Of a DNA stretch of 64,000 nt, positions 1 to 9,622 are shown piece by piece; the stretch's first letter is position 1; every line of letters starts with the position of its first letter. Source of the stretch: Streptococcus halotolerans. Lineage in GTDB: Bacteria > Bacillota > Bacilli > Lactobacillales > Streptococcaceae. The notes under the pieces were generated by a model that saw only the letters and a list, made by a program, of their open reading frames with translations, did no database searches and was not told the origin of the DNA. The stretch is taken from NCBI RefSeq assembly GCF_001598035.1, contig NZ_CP014835.1, positions 1,120,001-1,184,000 of the forward strand, read 5' to 3'. The translations under genes and the position numbers were made by a program.

Positions 1-127
1 AACTCATTTAATAATGACAGCGTTTCGGTTTATTTTCTTGTTACTTCTTCTACAATCTTTTCTAAAATTGTGGAATTTGATATAGATATTCAATTGTCAA
101 TGGACTATCTTGAATCTTACGATTCAA

Positions 128-200
128 TGGAGCCTAGCGGGATCGAACCGCTGACCTCCTGCGTGCAAAGCAGGCGCTCTCCCAGCTGAGCTAAGGCCCC
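128..200 (-). tRNA. tRNA-Ala (anticodon TGC)
   Basis: The reverse strand folds as a 73-nt alanine tRNA. It has a GGGGCCT/AGGCTCC acceptor stem, a D arm AGCTCAGCTGGGAGAGC, an anticodon loop containing TGC and a T loop GGTTCGATCC. The 3' CCA is not encoded. It sits in the 16S-23S spacer, the usual place of tRNA-Ala in streptococcal rRNA operons, and is cotranscribed with the 16S gene. Confidence 0.97.
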
Positions 201-212
201 ACAAAGACCTCT

Positions 213-1918
<1,706 letters not shown>

Positions 1919-1953
1919 AAAGGTCTTATCGTCTCCTAAGAGACAACTTCTTT

Positions 1954-1982
1954 ATTCTAACAACTGTGTTTTCAAATGTCAA
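1954..1982 (-). promoter_or_regulatory. rrn promoter P2
   Basis: On the minus strand TTGACA (1977-1982) and TAGAAT (1954-1959) are separated by 17 bp. It lies about 140 bp before the 16S gene and downstream of a second promoter, the usual tandem layout of rRNA operons. Confidence 0.8.
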
Positions 1983-2046
1983 CAAGTTTTTCTTATTTTT
2001 TTCAAAAACTTTTTCATCAGTTGGTTACTCAAACAGCAACTTTTAT

Positions 2047-2095
2047 ATCATACACTATCAGAATATATTCTGTCAACAACTTTTTTAAAAAACTT
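2047..2095 (-). promoter_or_regulatory. rrn promoter P1 with A/T-rich upstream element
   Basis: TTGACA (2071-2076) and TATGAT (2047-2052) are separated by 18 bp on the minus strand. An A/T tract at about 2081-2095 lies directly upstream and could act as an UP element. Together with P2 it drives the 16S gene leftwards. Confidence 0.78.
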
Positions 2096-2311
2096 AATTG
2101 TCAAATTAGGCTTGGCTGATTTCTTCTACTCAGCAAAATGTGGTAAGAGGGTTGATAATAGCTTGATAGACAATTTCTTCGATGGCTCCACATAGGGTGT
2201 TATGACATTAAGATTTATAAGCTACTCGTGGTGCTAGTTACTTTCCAAATACACAAAAAAGCTCAAAAGGACTATACTGTAAGCGACTAAACATACAGGA
2301 GGTTAGTCCAA

Positions 2312-2778
2312 ATGAGCCACTTACAGTATACCGCTAAATCTCATCACTTACAATGGAATATGAAACAATTATCAAAGATTTGTTCGAAGCTTTATCACGA
2401 TTATTGCCCTCAATCCTTCAAACATCGTCGCAATGTCAACCTCTCTAAAGTTTCCGATGAATCCTTATTAGTTTTATTACTATTGCAAGCGGAATTAGGC
2501 ATTAAATCGCAACGTCATTTCTACCGTATCTGCCACCTATTTCCTTGTGGTCGATTGCTGGAAAGAAGTCGCTTCAATCGGCGGTCACGGCAATTAATTT
2601 GGTTAGTCCAAGTCATCCGACAAGCATTGAACACTCAAATTTCTCCTGATACAATTGTCATCATAGATAACTTTCCGTTGCCCCTTTGCCAGCCTGTCCG
2701 TAACTACAGAACTCGTATTTTTAAAGGATTAGCAGACATTGGTTACAATGCCTCCAAGCATCTATGGTTTTACGGAAT
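2312..2778 (+). pseudogene. IS982-family transposase, 5' fragment
   Basis: The frame starts with ATG after a good AGGAGG site and encodes about 155 residues typical of the N-terminal half of IS982-type transposases (full length near 300). It includes the segment VIIDNFPLPLC with the first catalytic aspartate and the block ADIGYNASKHLWFYG. The homology stops abruptly after WFYGI, where IS630-type sequence begins, and the open frame then runs into foreign DNA. The C-terminal half is not found elsewhere in the window, so this copy is dead. Confidence 0.85.
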
Positions 2779-2794
2779 TAATACTCAACCAAAA

Positions 2795-3298
2795 TCAAAA
2801 ACTAACTTTCTGTAACCATTGTCTGTTGACGATATTTTTTAAAATTGGCCGTTCTAATCCTTGAATCACTTCTTGTAGCCTGTTCACCACGTCATCAAGT
2901 GTTTTAAATATTTTATTCTTAAAGCCTCTCTTGCGAATCTCAGCCCAGACTTGTTCAATTGGATTAATCTCAGGTGTATAAGGGGGAATGAACTCAAAGC
3001 TAATGTTGGCAGGTTTCTCTAACGTCCTTGATTTATGCCAAACGGCGTTATCCATGACGAGTAAAATATAATCATGGGGATAAGCTATCGATAATTGCTT
3101 GAGGAACTCGTTCATCCAGTTTGTGTTACAGCCTCCAGCAATGATGAAGAAAGAGTCTCCTGTATGGGCATCGACAGCACCATAACAATAGCGATATTCT
3201 CGAATATAGTGGCTGTGGACATGTGGGCGAGCCCCTTTCGGAGCCCATTCCTTCCCTATTTTACTGATACGCCCAAAACCGGCTTCATCTTGATACAT
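2795..3298 (-). CDS. IS630-family transposase, DDE catalytic part (ORF B)
   Basis: The 167-residue product is the catalytic half of an IS630/DDE_3 transposase. It has MYQDEAGFGR with the first acidic residue, LLVMDNAVWHKS with the second, and IPPYTPEINPIEQVW with the third. The frame continues upstream of the listed ATG, reading KDSRRYNKVRL before MYQDE, so it is meant to be translated as a fusion with the helix-turn-helix part. ORF B lies in the +1 frame relative to ORF A. That could be a frameshift site or simple decay. Because ORF A has an internal stop and its start is lost, this copy is probably inactive. Confidence 0.8.
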   Translation of the reverse strand: MYQDEAGFGRISKIGKEWAPKGARPHVHSHYIREYRYCYGAVDAHTGDSFFIIAGGCNTNWMNEFLKQLSIAYPHDYILLVMDNAVWHKSRTLEKPANISFEFIPPYTPEINPIEQVWAEIRKRGFKNKIFKTLDDVVNRLQEVIQGLERPILKNIVNRQWLQKVSF

Positions 3299-3329
3299 TA
3301 GTCTTACTTTGTTGTAACGACGACTATCT

Positions 3330-3752
3330 TTAAAGCGCTTTCTCGCCTTCTTGAATGAATATTTTATTTTTAGACGCTAAAATGGTTTTAGCATCTGCTT
3401 TTTTAGGATGTTCTGGTCTTGGGGTTACTTTACGCCAACCATGGCGCTTCAATAATGCATAAAAACCCTCTCGTGTTGTCTGTTTCCCAACACGCTCTTG
3501 ATAAGCTTGATAAAGAGAGTTGATTGTCACGAAGTCACCAGTTAATGACGCTGTTAGCTGCTCGTTTAAAAAAGCTTCCTCTTCCTCATGAGTCAGATAC
3601 TGGTGATGTCGACCACCACGTGTTTCTTGAAGGAGAGCTGAAATGCCTTCTGCTTCGTATTTACGCGTTAAGCTCCAAATAGCATACTTTGAAAAGCCAA
3701 TAAGAGTGGTGATTTCTTTATAAGTGAGACCTTCTGCCCTAAATAGCACCAC
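3330..3752 (-). pseudogene. IS630-family transposase, N-terminal helix-turn-helix part (ORF A)
   Basis: About 140 residues carry the winged-helix DNA-binding region of an IS630 transposase, including LTYKEITTLIGFSKYAIWSL and LLKRHGWRKVTPRPEHPKK. The listed start is only a GTG. Homology continues upstream as AAESFPKVH-stop-RLQVV, so an in-frame TGA interrupts the original N-terminus. A few bases further up the sequence becomes the IS5-type element. The N-terminus is therefore missing or displaced. Confidence 0.8.
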
Positions 3753-3793
3753 TTGAAGTCGTCAATGAACTTTTGGAAAACTCTCAGCAGCCT

Positions 3794-4604
3794 TAGAACC
3801 TGTATTCACAATTGTGGTATACCAGAATTATGACACGAAAATCATATGATATCGATTTAACCGATCAAGAATAGGTTAATCTTGAACCTTATTCCTCCAA
3901 CCACCACACTTATAAATGGTCTAAACGAGAACTTGTTAGTGCGACTTTGTACATCACCAAAACTGGTTGTCAATGGCGCATGCTCCCTCATAACTTTCCT
4001 CCGTATCCAACGGTATAGAGTTTCTTTCGTCGGGCCAAGGAAACTGGTCTGTGGGACGAGATTCTGACAGAGCTTGTTAAAAAAGCGAGTAAAAGCTGGT
4101 AGATCAGTCTTTCCAACCTATGCCATTATTGATTCTCAAAGCGTGAAAACAACAGATGCTGTAGAGGAACGTGGGATTGATGGTGAAAAAAGTCAAAGGG
4201 AGAAAACGCCCCATCGTAGTTGACACCATGGGGAATCTCCTTGATGTTGTGGTTCACACAGCTAATCTCCATAATACAAAACCAGGGATTTTAGTGGTTC
4301 GTCAAGTCATGGCGCAATTCCCAACAATCAAGACTTTTTCAGCTGATGCTGACTATCGCAAAAGTTTTGAAGAGATGATGGCACAAGAGTTTCGGTGGCC
4401 AGTAGATATTTCTGAAAAAATCAAAGGAAGCTGGCAAATCATTCCTAAGTGCTAGGTTGTCGAGCGGAGCTTCTCTTGGCTGAACCATTCCCGAAGATTA
4501 GCTAAGGATGTTGAAAAGCCAGTTTCATCAGAGGTTGCTTTTGTAAAACTATCACACATTAGTCGCATTTTAAAGAGATTATGATGTTGTGAATACAGGA
4601 TCTA
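3794..4604 (+). mobile_element. IS5-family element with recognisable terminal inverted repeats
   Basis: Imperfect 18-bp inverted repeats bound this element: TAGAACCTGTATTCACAA at 3794-3811 and its inverted counterpart at 4587-4604, with one mismatch. They enclose one decayed transposase of IS5 type. The length of about 811 bp fits small IS5-family members. It appears inserted into the upstream part of the IS630 element. Confidence 0.78.
3830..4582 (+). pseudogene. IS5-family transposase, degenerate
   Basis: A transposase can be followed from ATG at 3830 (MTRKSYDIDLTDQE) through [45 protein letters not shown]-like and VKGRKRPIVVDTMGN to a C-terminal WLNHSRRLAKDVEK near 4500 and a stop near 4582. 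It contains a TAG at 3872-3874, another stop near 4017, frame changes around 4080-4175 and a TAG near 4453. The longest intact piece, 4171-4455, holds the DDE core. It cannot make a working enzyme. Confidence 0.85.
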
Positions 4605-4916
4605 GGCTATTTAAATTATTAGTCACAACAATTGATGTCGCTATCTATGCTGTCAATAATCAATGTTTTCAAGAAAAGCACAACAGTCTCGCTCCTCTTA
4701 AAATGAGGAACGAGACCGCTTCTTAATCTTTTATTATTTCATTGTTCTCTTGACAGAGTATAATGCATTCTGTTCAACATATAACTATAACTGTTCGTTT
4801 TCTTTATAGTTTTATCTACTTAATAGATAGTGATGCTATCGAATCTCTAATATGAAAGTCTTTTTTGTCACAGACTCTACACCTATTACAGTTGAGAAAT
4901 AATCGAAAATGCTCGA
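4605..4916. other. intergenic region between IS remnants and hpf
   Basis: No gene is recognised here. The stretch contains the hairpin at 4686-4716 and the 3' flank of hpf. The inverted AATAATCGA/TCGATTATT next to the hpf stop codon (about 4898-4921) may terminate hpf, but it lacks a strong T tract. Confidence 0.5.
4686..4726 (-). repeat. hairpin repeat, copy 1 (GGAACGAGACCGCT type)
   Basis: GTCTCGCTCCTC (4686-4697) pairs with GAGGAACGAGAC (4705-4716) with one G-T wobble. The flank CCGCTTCTTAAT follows. A second hairpin with nearly the same arm and flank lies at 22557-22600. It may act as a terminator or be a small dispersed repeat. The pairing and the similarity are directly visible. Confidence 0.6.
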
Positions 4917-5465
4917 TTATTTAGCTTCAATCAAACCAAATTCTCCATCTTCACGCTTGTATAAAACGTTGGTTTGACCATCCTCTGAATCTGTGAAGAT
5001 GAAGAAGTCATGTCCTAGTAAATCCATTTGAAGAATCGCTTCTTCAATGTCCATTGGTTTTAAATCTACGTGTTTTGTTCTTACAACACGTGTTTCTGCA
5101 CTTTCTTCACCAGCTTCTTTTTCAAACTCTGCTGTGAATACTTGTGCTGTAGGCACTTTTTCGCGATGTTTTTTCGCGATTTTTGTTTTATTTTTGCGAA
5201 TTTGGCGTTCAATTTTATCAACCACTAAATCAATAGAGCCATACATGTCTTGTGAGACATCTTCTGCACGTAAAGTTACTGATCCAAGCGGAATTGTTAC
5301 CTCAACTTTAGCTGTTTTTTCACGATAAACTTTTAGATTTACTCTTGCATCCAATTCTTGTTCTTCATTGAAATATTTTTCAATTTTTGCAACCTTTGAT
5401 TCGACATAGTCACGGATTGCATCTGTTACTTCGATGTTTTCGCCACGGATACTATATTTAATCAT
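4917..5465 (-). CDS. hpf: ribosome hibernation promoting factor, long form
   Basis: The 182-residue protein has an N-terminal RaiA/HPF domain (about 1-105, starting MIKYSIRGENIEVTDAIRDY) and a C-terminal dimerisation domain (about 125-180, with KPMDIEEAILQMDLLGHDFF). This is the long HPF of Firmicutes, which binds the 30S decoding region and pairs ribosomes into inactive 100S dimers in stationary phase. The start is supported by a GAGGTA site 7 bases upstream. It stands alone, with its own promoter. Its position next to comFC is usual in streptococci. Confidence 0.95.
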   Translation of the reverse strand: MIKYSIRGENIEVTDAIRDYVESKVAKIEKYFNEEQELDARVNLKVYREKTAKVEVTIPLGSVTLRAEDVSQDMYGSIDLVVDKIERQIRKNKTKIAKKHREKVPTAQVFTAEFEKEAGEESAETRVVRTKHVDLKPMDIEEAILQMDLLGHDFFIFTDSEDGQTNVLYKREDGEFGLIEAK

Positions 5466-5507
5466 AAGATACCTCTTTCTTGCGCTTAAAGCGCTTTCTA
5501 TATTTAT

Positions 5508-5535
5508 ATTATATCGCTTTCATGAAAATTTGCAA
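5508..5535 (-). promoter_or_regulatory. hpf promoter
   Basis: TTGCAA (5530-5535) and TATAAT (5508-5513) are 16 bp apart on the minus strand, about 45 bp before the hpf start. The overlapping TGAAAGCGATATAA is one base short of a full catabolite-responsive element, so CcpA control is possible. The palindromic GCGCTTAAAGCGC lies in the leader. Confidence 0.65.
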
Positions 5536-5545
5536 GTTTTAAAAT

Positions 5546-6208
5546 TCATCTCGCTAAACTAAAACTGACTATTTCTTTAACGCCAAAATCTTGCAAAATT
5601 TGCTTAGCTAAAAATATGGTGTGTCCGGTAGTATAAATATCATCCATAATAAGAACTTTCATCGGGATGTCTACTCCTTCCTTTAACTTGAAAACTTGCT
5701 CTGAACTCAGTCTCTCTTTTTTAGTTTTAGTTGTTTGTGAGACAGCATCTCTTTTTTCAAGTAAGTTTTTGTAGGGAATTTTTGCTGCTTCGAGAAGAGC
5801 TTCAACTTGATTGAATCTCCTTGTTTTCATTCTTTGATGACTTATGGGGATTGGAATAACAGTGTAATCCTTGTAATATTTTAACGACTTTCTAAGGTCC
5901 GCAGAGAATTGATTAGCTAGAAGGTAGTCTCCTTGAAATTTGAATAGAGAAAAATAGGTCTTCATCGCTTGATTGTATATGTAAATACTTTTATGATTCA
6001 CCTTATTTCCTTTTCTTTCCCAATCCAAGCAATCTTGACATTGCTCTAATTCTGAGTTTTTAAAACAATTTGAACAGTGGTTTTTACCAATTGTTTCAAA
6101 CAGATTTAAACAATCGTCACAAGTTTGAGAAGTCATTCTTTTAAGGACTAAAATTGACGTAAACTCTCTCTTTTCATCTATATCTTTTTGACACATCTGA
6201 CACTTCAT
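5546..6208 (-). CDS. comFC: ComFC family protein (phosphoribosyltransferase-like competence protein)
   Basis: The 220-residue product begins with a zinc-ribbon-like set of cysteine pairs (CQMC, CDDC, CSNC, CQDC). It ends with a type I phosphoribosyltransferase fold whose VLIMDDIYTTGHT loop is the phosphoribosyl-pyrophosphate signature. ComFC acts with ComFA in taking single-stranded DNA into the cytoplasm during transformation. Its start codon overlaps the comFA stop by 4 bases, so the two are translationally coupled. Confidence 0.92.
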   Translation of the reverse strand: MKCQMCQKDIDEKREFTSILVLKRMTSQTCDDCLNLFETIGKNHCSNCFKNSELEQCQDCLDWERKGNKVNHKSIYIYNQAMKTYFSLFKFQGDYLLANQFSADLRKSLKYYKDYTVIPIPISHQRMKTRRFNQVEALLEAAKIPYKNLLEKRDAVSQTTKTKKERLSSEQVFKLKEGVDIPMKVLIMDDIYTTGHTIFLAKQILQDFGVKEIVSFSLAR

Positions 6209-7509
6209 CGGAAACCTCCTAAGCAGTTCATCTTTCGTATTTCTTGCTTTGTTTTTTTGATCGCTCTTGTTAAGCCATCGTGGAAAAAGAACAAATCGCC
6301 AGTCGGTCTATCAAGTGAGCGCCCAACTCTTCCAGCTATTTGAATAAGACTGGAGCTATTAAATAATCGATGATGCGACAGTAAGACAAAAACATCAACT
6401 TTTGGAAAGGTTACCCCACGTTCTAAAATAGTCGTAGAGATTAGAATTCTTAAGTTTCCTTTTCTAAACCTTTCTACTTCTTCTAATCGATTTAAACTAA
6501 CACTTGACACGAAACCTACGCTGTTTTCAGGATACATTTGGCGAAGGATTTCTGTTATCTTTTGACCAAACGAGATATCTGGGATGAATATCAAAAGGGG
6601 ATACTCTGTCGACAATTGTCTATCAATATACTTCTTTAGCTTGGTAGGAATTTTCCCTGATTGCACTTTTTTCTCCAATTTTGTAAGCCAAATCGTTTGT
6701 GGCACAATCAATGGATTGCCATGAAACCTTCTTGATAAGGTTAATCTTCTTAACTGACCTTTTTTAACTTGTCTGTCTAGTGCTTCTGTTGACGTAGCTG
6801 TCATAAAGATGGTTAAGCCGTCCTCTTTTTTCGCGGTTTTAACAGCATAATAAAGTGTTTTATTATCAACATAAGGAAACGCATCGACTTCATCGACCAA
6901 TATTAGGTCAAAACACCTATAAAACTTTAAGAGTTGATGAGTAGTAGCAACAACTAATGGCGCCCCACTGTAGGGTTCAGAATCCCCATGTAGTAAATCT
7001 ATCTCACAAGAAAAGTCTTGACTTAAGCGTTTATATAATTCTATACAGACGTCAATTCGAGGACTGGCCAAGCAAACTTGACCTCCCTTATTAATCACTT
7101 GAGCCACCACTTCATAAATCATTTCCGTTTTTCCAGCTCCAGTTACAGCATGAATAAGGCTATCTCTTTTCTTATGAAGGGCTTCGATAAGACCATCTGA
7201 AACCTCTTTTTGATAATCAGTCAATTGGCCCTGCCATCTTAAACAATCTGTTTTAGGAAAAGGTTTTGGCGGAAAATAATAAAGATAATCATCTTCAGTT
7301 AGTCTACCTAACACAATACAAGAACGACAATAATGTGTCCCATCAGGTAGTCGCCAATCATTTGGAATCTTTTCTGCACATCTCAAACAAGTAAGACAGG
7401 CATTTTCTTTGGTCAAAGCAGGCATTCTGATAGCTATCTCTTTTTCTTCCAAAGTAAGATTTGAACTCGCAAACCAGCAGCCACTCTTTTCTTTTGTTAT
7501 TTTCATCAT
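6205..7509 (-). CDS. comFA: ComFA, DNA-uptake ATP-dependent helicase-like translocase
   Basis: The 434-residue protein has an N-terminal four-cysteine zinc site (CLTC, CAEK region, CRSC at about 38-65), Walker A AVTGAGKTEM, a Walker B LVDEVDAFPY, motif III TATST and a C-terminal helicase domain with QIAGRVGRS. It powers import of transforming DNA across the membrane with ComFC. No Shine-Dalgarno precedes the ATGATG start. A ComX-box-like TTCGAATA sits only a few bases upstream. The family N-terminal length favours this start. Confidence 0.93.
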   Translation of the reverse strand: MMKITKEKSGCWFASSNLTLEEKEIAIRMPALTKENACLTCLRCAEKIPNDWRLPDGTHYCRSCIVLGRLTEDDYLYYFPPKPFPKTDCLRWQGQLTDYQKEVSDGLIEALHKKRDSLIHAVTGAGKTEMIYEVVAQVINKGGQVCLASPRIDVCIELYKRLSQDFSCEIDLLHGDSEPYSGAPLVVATTHQLLKFYRCFDLILVDEVDAFPYVDNKTLYYAVKTAKKEDGLTIFMTATSTEALDRQVKKGQLRRLTLSRRFHGNPLIVPQTIWLTKLEKKVQSGKIPTKLKKYIDRQLSTEYPLLIFIPDISFGQKITEILRQMYPENSVGFVSSVSLNRLEEVERFRKGNLRILISTTILERGVTFPKVDVFVLLSHHRLFNSSSLIQIAGRVGRSLDRPTGDLFFFHDGLTRAIKKTKQEIRKMNCLGGFR

Positions 7510-7514
7510 CTATT

Positions 7515-7522
7515 TATTCGAA
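7515..7522 (-). promoter_or_regulatory. candidate com-box (SigX/ComX promoter) of comFA
   Basis: TTCGAATA on the minus strand matches 7 of 8 positions of the streptococcal late-competence box TACGAATA and lies directly before comFA, a known late competence gene. It ends 5 bases from the start codon, which would make the transcript nearly leaderless. Confidence 0.55.
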
Positions 7523-7552
7523 GTTCTATTAAGCTTATGGTAAAATTTTTTT

Positions 7553-8182
7553 ATGAATTATAAAACAATCAAAACAAATCGTATTACCGAAGAAGATATC
7601 AAAAAATCACGTTTTATCTGCCATCTCAAGCGTGTAAATAGCGAGGAAGAGGCTCGTGAATATATTGCTGCTATCAAAAAGGAGCACTATAAAGCCAACC
7701 ATTCTTGCTCTGCGATGATTATTGGAGAAAATAGCGAAATCAAGCGCTCTAGTGATGATGGTGAACCAAGCGGAACTGCCGGCATACCTATGTTGACAGT
7801 ATTGGAGAAACAAGAACTCACTAATATTGTTGCTGTTGTCACACGTTACTTTGGCGGTATTAAGCTTGGAGCAGGAGGACTCATTCGTGCTTACGCTGGC
7901 AGCGTCGCCCATGCGATCAAAGAGACTGGACTGGTAGCTGTTAAAGAGCAGGTAGGACTACAGATCCATTTAACTTACCCTCAATACCAAACGTTTGCTA
8001 ACTTTTTAGAGCAAGAAGGTTTAGAAGAGTTCAATACGCAATTTCTTGACCAGGTGACTAGCGATATTTATACTGACGAAGATAAGTTGTCTGATATCCA
8101 AGACGCTCTGACAGAATTTTATCAAGGTAAAATTTCATTCCAAAAAATTGATTCAAAGATTGTTGAAATACCACTTTCATAA
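7553..8182 (+). CDS. YigZ/IMPACT family protein
   Basis: The 209-residue product has the UPF0029/IMPACT N-terminal domain (KKEHYKANHSCSAMII, DDGEPSGTAGIPMLTVL, VTRYFGGIKLGAGGLIRAY) and a C-terminal DUF1949 domain. The family shares a fold with part of elongation factor G, and its biochemical role is not settled. It is divergent from comFA across 43 bases, the standard streptococcal arrangement. The sequence identifies the family firmly but not the function. Confidence 0.92.
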   Translation: MNYKTIKTNRITEEDIKKSRFICHLKRVNSEEEAREYIAAIKKEHYKANHSCSAMIIGENSEIKRSSDDGEPSGTAGIPMLTVLEKQELTNIVAVVTRYFGGIKLGAGGLIRAYAGSVAHAIKETGLVAVKEQVGLQIHLTYPQYQTFANFLEQEGLEEFNTQFLDQVTSDIYTDEDKLSDIQDALTEFYQGKISFQKIDSKIVEIPLS

Positions 8183-8225
8183 TAAGTTATAGTGATTGTT
8201 TATCGATCTGATAAGTAATTTGTAT

Positions 8226-8254
8226 TTTACAAGCTTCTAGCTAGTCTTTATACT
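8226..8254 (+). promoter_or_regulatory. cysK promoter
   Basis: TTTACA (8226-8231) and TATACT (8249-8254) are exactly 17 bp apart, 30 bp before the cysK start. An AGGAG ribosome site follows. Confidence 0.75.
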
Positions 8255-8284
8255 AGTATTTAAAAGAGTTTAGGAGCTAGAATC

Positions 8285-9211
8285 ATGACAAAAATTTACC
8301 ATCACATTACTGAACTTATTGGGCAAACACCTATTGTCAAACTGAATCGCATTGTCCCGGAGGATGCTGCAGATGTTTATGTCAAAATTGAAGCTTTCAA
8401 TCCTGGTTCGTCTGTCAAAGACCGTATTGCTCTTCAAATGATTGAGGATGCTGAAAAAGCGGGTATCATTAAAGCTGGCGATACCATTATTGAACCAACT
8501 TCTGGTAATACCGGTATTGGCTTGTCTTGGGTTGGTGCTGCTAAAGGATACAAGGTTGTCATTGTTATGCCTGACACCATGAGTATTGAACGTCGTAAAT
8601 TAATCCAAGCATATGGGGCTGAGCTAGTGTTGACACCAGGAAGCGAAGGAATGAAAGGCGCTATTGAAAAAGCTAAACAATTAGCGGATGAACGCCAGGG
8701 ATGGGTCCCAATGCAGTTTGCTAATCCTTCAAACCCCAAAGTCCATGAGGAACAGACTGGTCAAGAAATCATCGATGCTTTCGGCGAAACAGGACTTGAT
8801 GCTTTTGTGTCAGGTGTCGGAACAGGTGGAACTATTACTGGTGTTGCTAATGCTTTGAAAAAAGTTAATAGCGATATTGCTATCGTTGCGGTTGAAGCTG
8901 ATGAATCTGCTGTTCTTTCGGGTGAAACTCCTGGACCACATAAAATCCAAGGAATTTCAGCTGGGTTTATTCCTGGTACCCTAGATACTAATGCTTACGA
9001 TCAAATTATCCGAGTTAAATCTGACGATGCTTTAGAAACTGGACGTAAAGTTGGTGGGCAAGAAGGCTTCTTAGTGGGTATTTCTTCTGGTGCAGCTATT
9101 TTTGCTGCTATTGAAAAAGCTAAAGAATTAGGAAAAGGAAAGAACGTTTTAGCTATTCTTCCTGATAATGGTGAGCGCTACCTCTCAACAGCACTCTATG
9201 ATTTTGACTAA
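8285..9211 (+). CDS. cysK: cysteine synthase A (O-acetylserine sulfhydrylase)
   Basis: The 308-residue PLP enzyme joins O-acetylserine and sulfide to give cysteine. The PLP-binding lysine is in GSSVKDRIA (about Lys45). The substrate loop TSGNTGIGL and the phosphate-binding GTGGTITGV are intact, and the C-terminal GISSGAA is typical. The ribosome site AGGAG precedes ATG. It has its own promoter and a strong shared terminator, so it is monocistronic. Confidence 0.97.
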   Translation: MTKIYHHITELIGQTPIVKLNRIVPEDAADVYVKIEAFNPGSSVKDRIALQMIEDAEKAGIIKAGDTIIEPTSGNTGIGLSWVGAAKGYKVVIVMPDTMSIERRKLIQAYGAELVLTPGSEGMKGAIEKAKQLADERQGWVPMQFANPSNPKVHEEQTGQEIIDAFGETGLDAFVSGVGTGGTITGVANALKKVNSDIAIVAVEADESAVLSGETPGPHKIQGISAGFIPGTLDTNAYDQIIRVKSDDALETGRKVGGQEGFLVGISSGAAIFAAIEKAKELGKGKNVLAILPDNGERYLSTALYDFD

Positions 9212-9221
9212 TAGGAACCAC

Positions 9222-9264
9222 AAAAAAGACGCTACTGTGAATCCCTTACAGTAGCGTCTTTTTT
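9222..9264. terminator. bidirectional terminator between cysK and the S1-domain gene
   Basis: A perfect inverted repeat with 17-base arms, ending GACGCTACTGT on one side, is flanked by A6 on the left and T6 on the right. It can terminate cysK on the plus strand and the S1-domain gene on the minus strand. It touches the stop codon of the latter. Confidence 0.95.
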
Positions 9265-9622
9265 AATCTTCTTTTTTTAAAAATTGTAAACTTTCTTCAA
9301 TCCATGCTGACATCTTATTTTCCAAGGGTTTAAAACCTGTACGATGACGGTTGCTTGAGAACCGGTGACGATGTGGCATTTGATGACGATCTTCTTCTAA
9401 GGTCCTCATTGATAAACTTGCTTTTTGAGTGTACTCATCAACATCTAACACCTGAACAGTCACCTCTTGACCAATTGATAAATGATTATGAATATTATCG
9501 ATAAAGCCAGGTTTTATTTCTGAAATATGAATCAAACCTGTTGTATCATTTTCTAATTGGACAAAAGCGCCATAAGGTTTAATACCTGTGATTGTCCCCT
9601 TAAGCTTATCCCCAATGTTCAT
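9263..9622 (-). CDS. S1-domain RNA-binding protein (CvfD/YugI, general stress protein 13 type)
   Basis: The 119-residue protein has one S1 domain over residues 1-75 ([36 protein letters not shown]-like VQVLDVDEYTQKASLSMR) followed by a His/Arg-rich tail. Proteins of this size in Firmicutes are called general stress protein 13, and in pneumococcus CvfD; they act as post-transcriptional regulators. It starts at the base where the upstream HAD-cyclophilin gene stops, so the two are cotranscribed. Confidence 0.88.
   Translation of the reverse strand: MNIGDKLKGTITGIKPYGAFVQLENDTTGLIHISEIKPGFIDNIHNHLSIGQEVTVQVLDVDEYTQKASLSMRTLEEDRHQMPHRHRFSSNRHRTGFKPLENKMSAWIEESLQFLKKED

Larger units (their letters stand above)
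2780..3793 (-). mobile_element. IS630-family element, interrupted
   Basis: Two minus-strand frames encode an IS630-type transposase (DDE part 2795-3298, helix-turn-helix part 3330-3752). The left end falls inside the IS982 transposase at about 2780, in an ATTAATA context consistent with TA targeting by IS630 elements. The right side is cut by an IS5-type copy beginning at about 3794, so the true right end is not identified. Exact terminal repeats were not resolved. Confidence 0.75.

Noticed and set aside
3882-4067. 61-codon plus-strand frame in the IS5-type element
   Set aside because: It lies in a different frame from the transposase homology and has no similarity to known proteins.
4740-4775. 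TTGACAGAGTATAAT as a promoter
   Set aside because: The two boxes are only 3 bases apart, which cannot form a functional sigma-A promoter.
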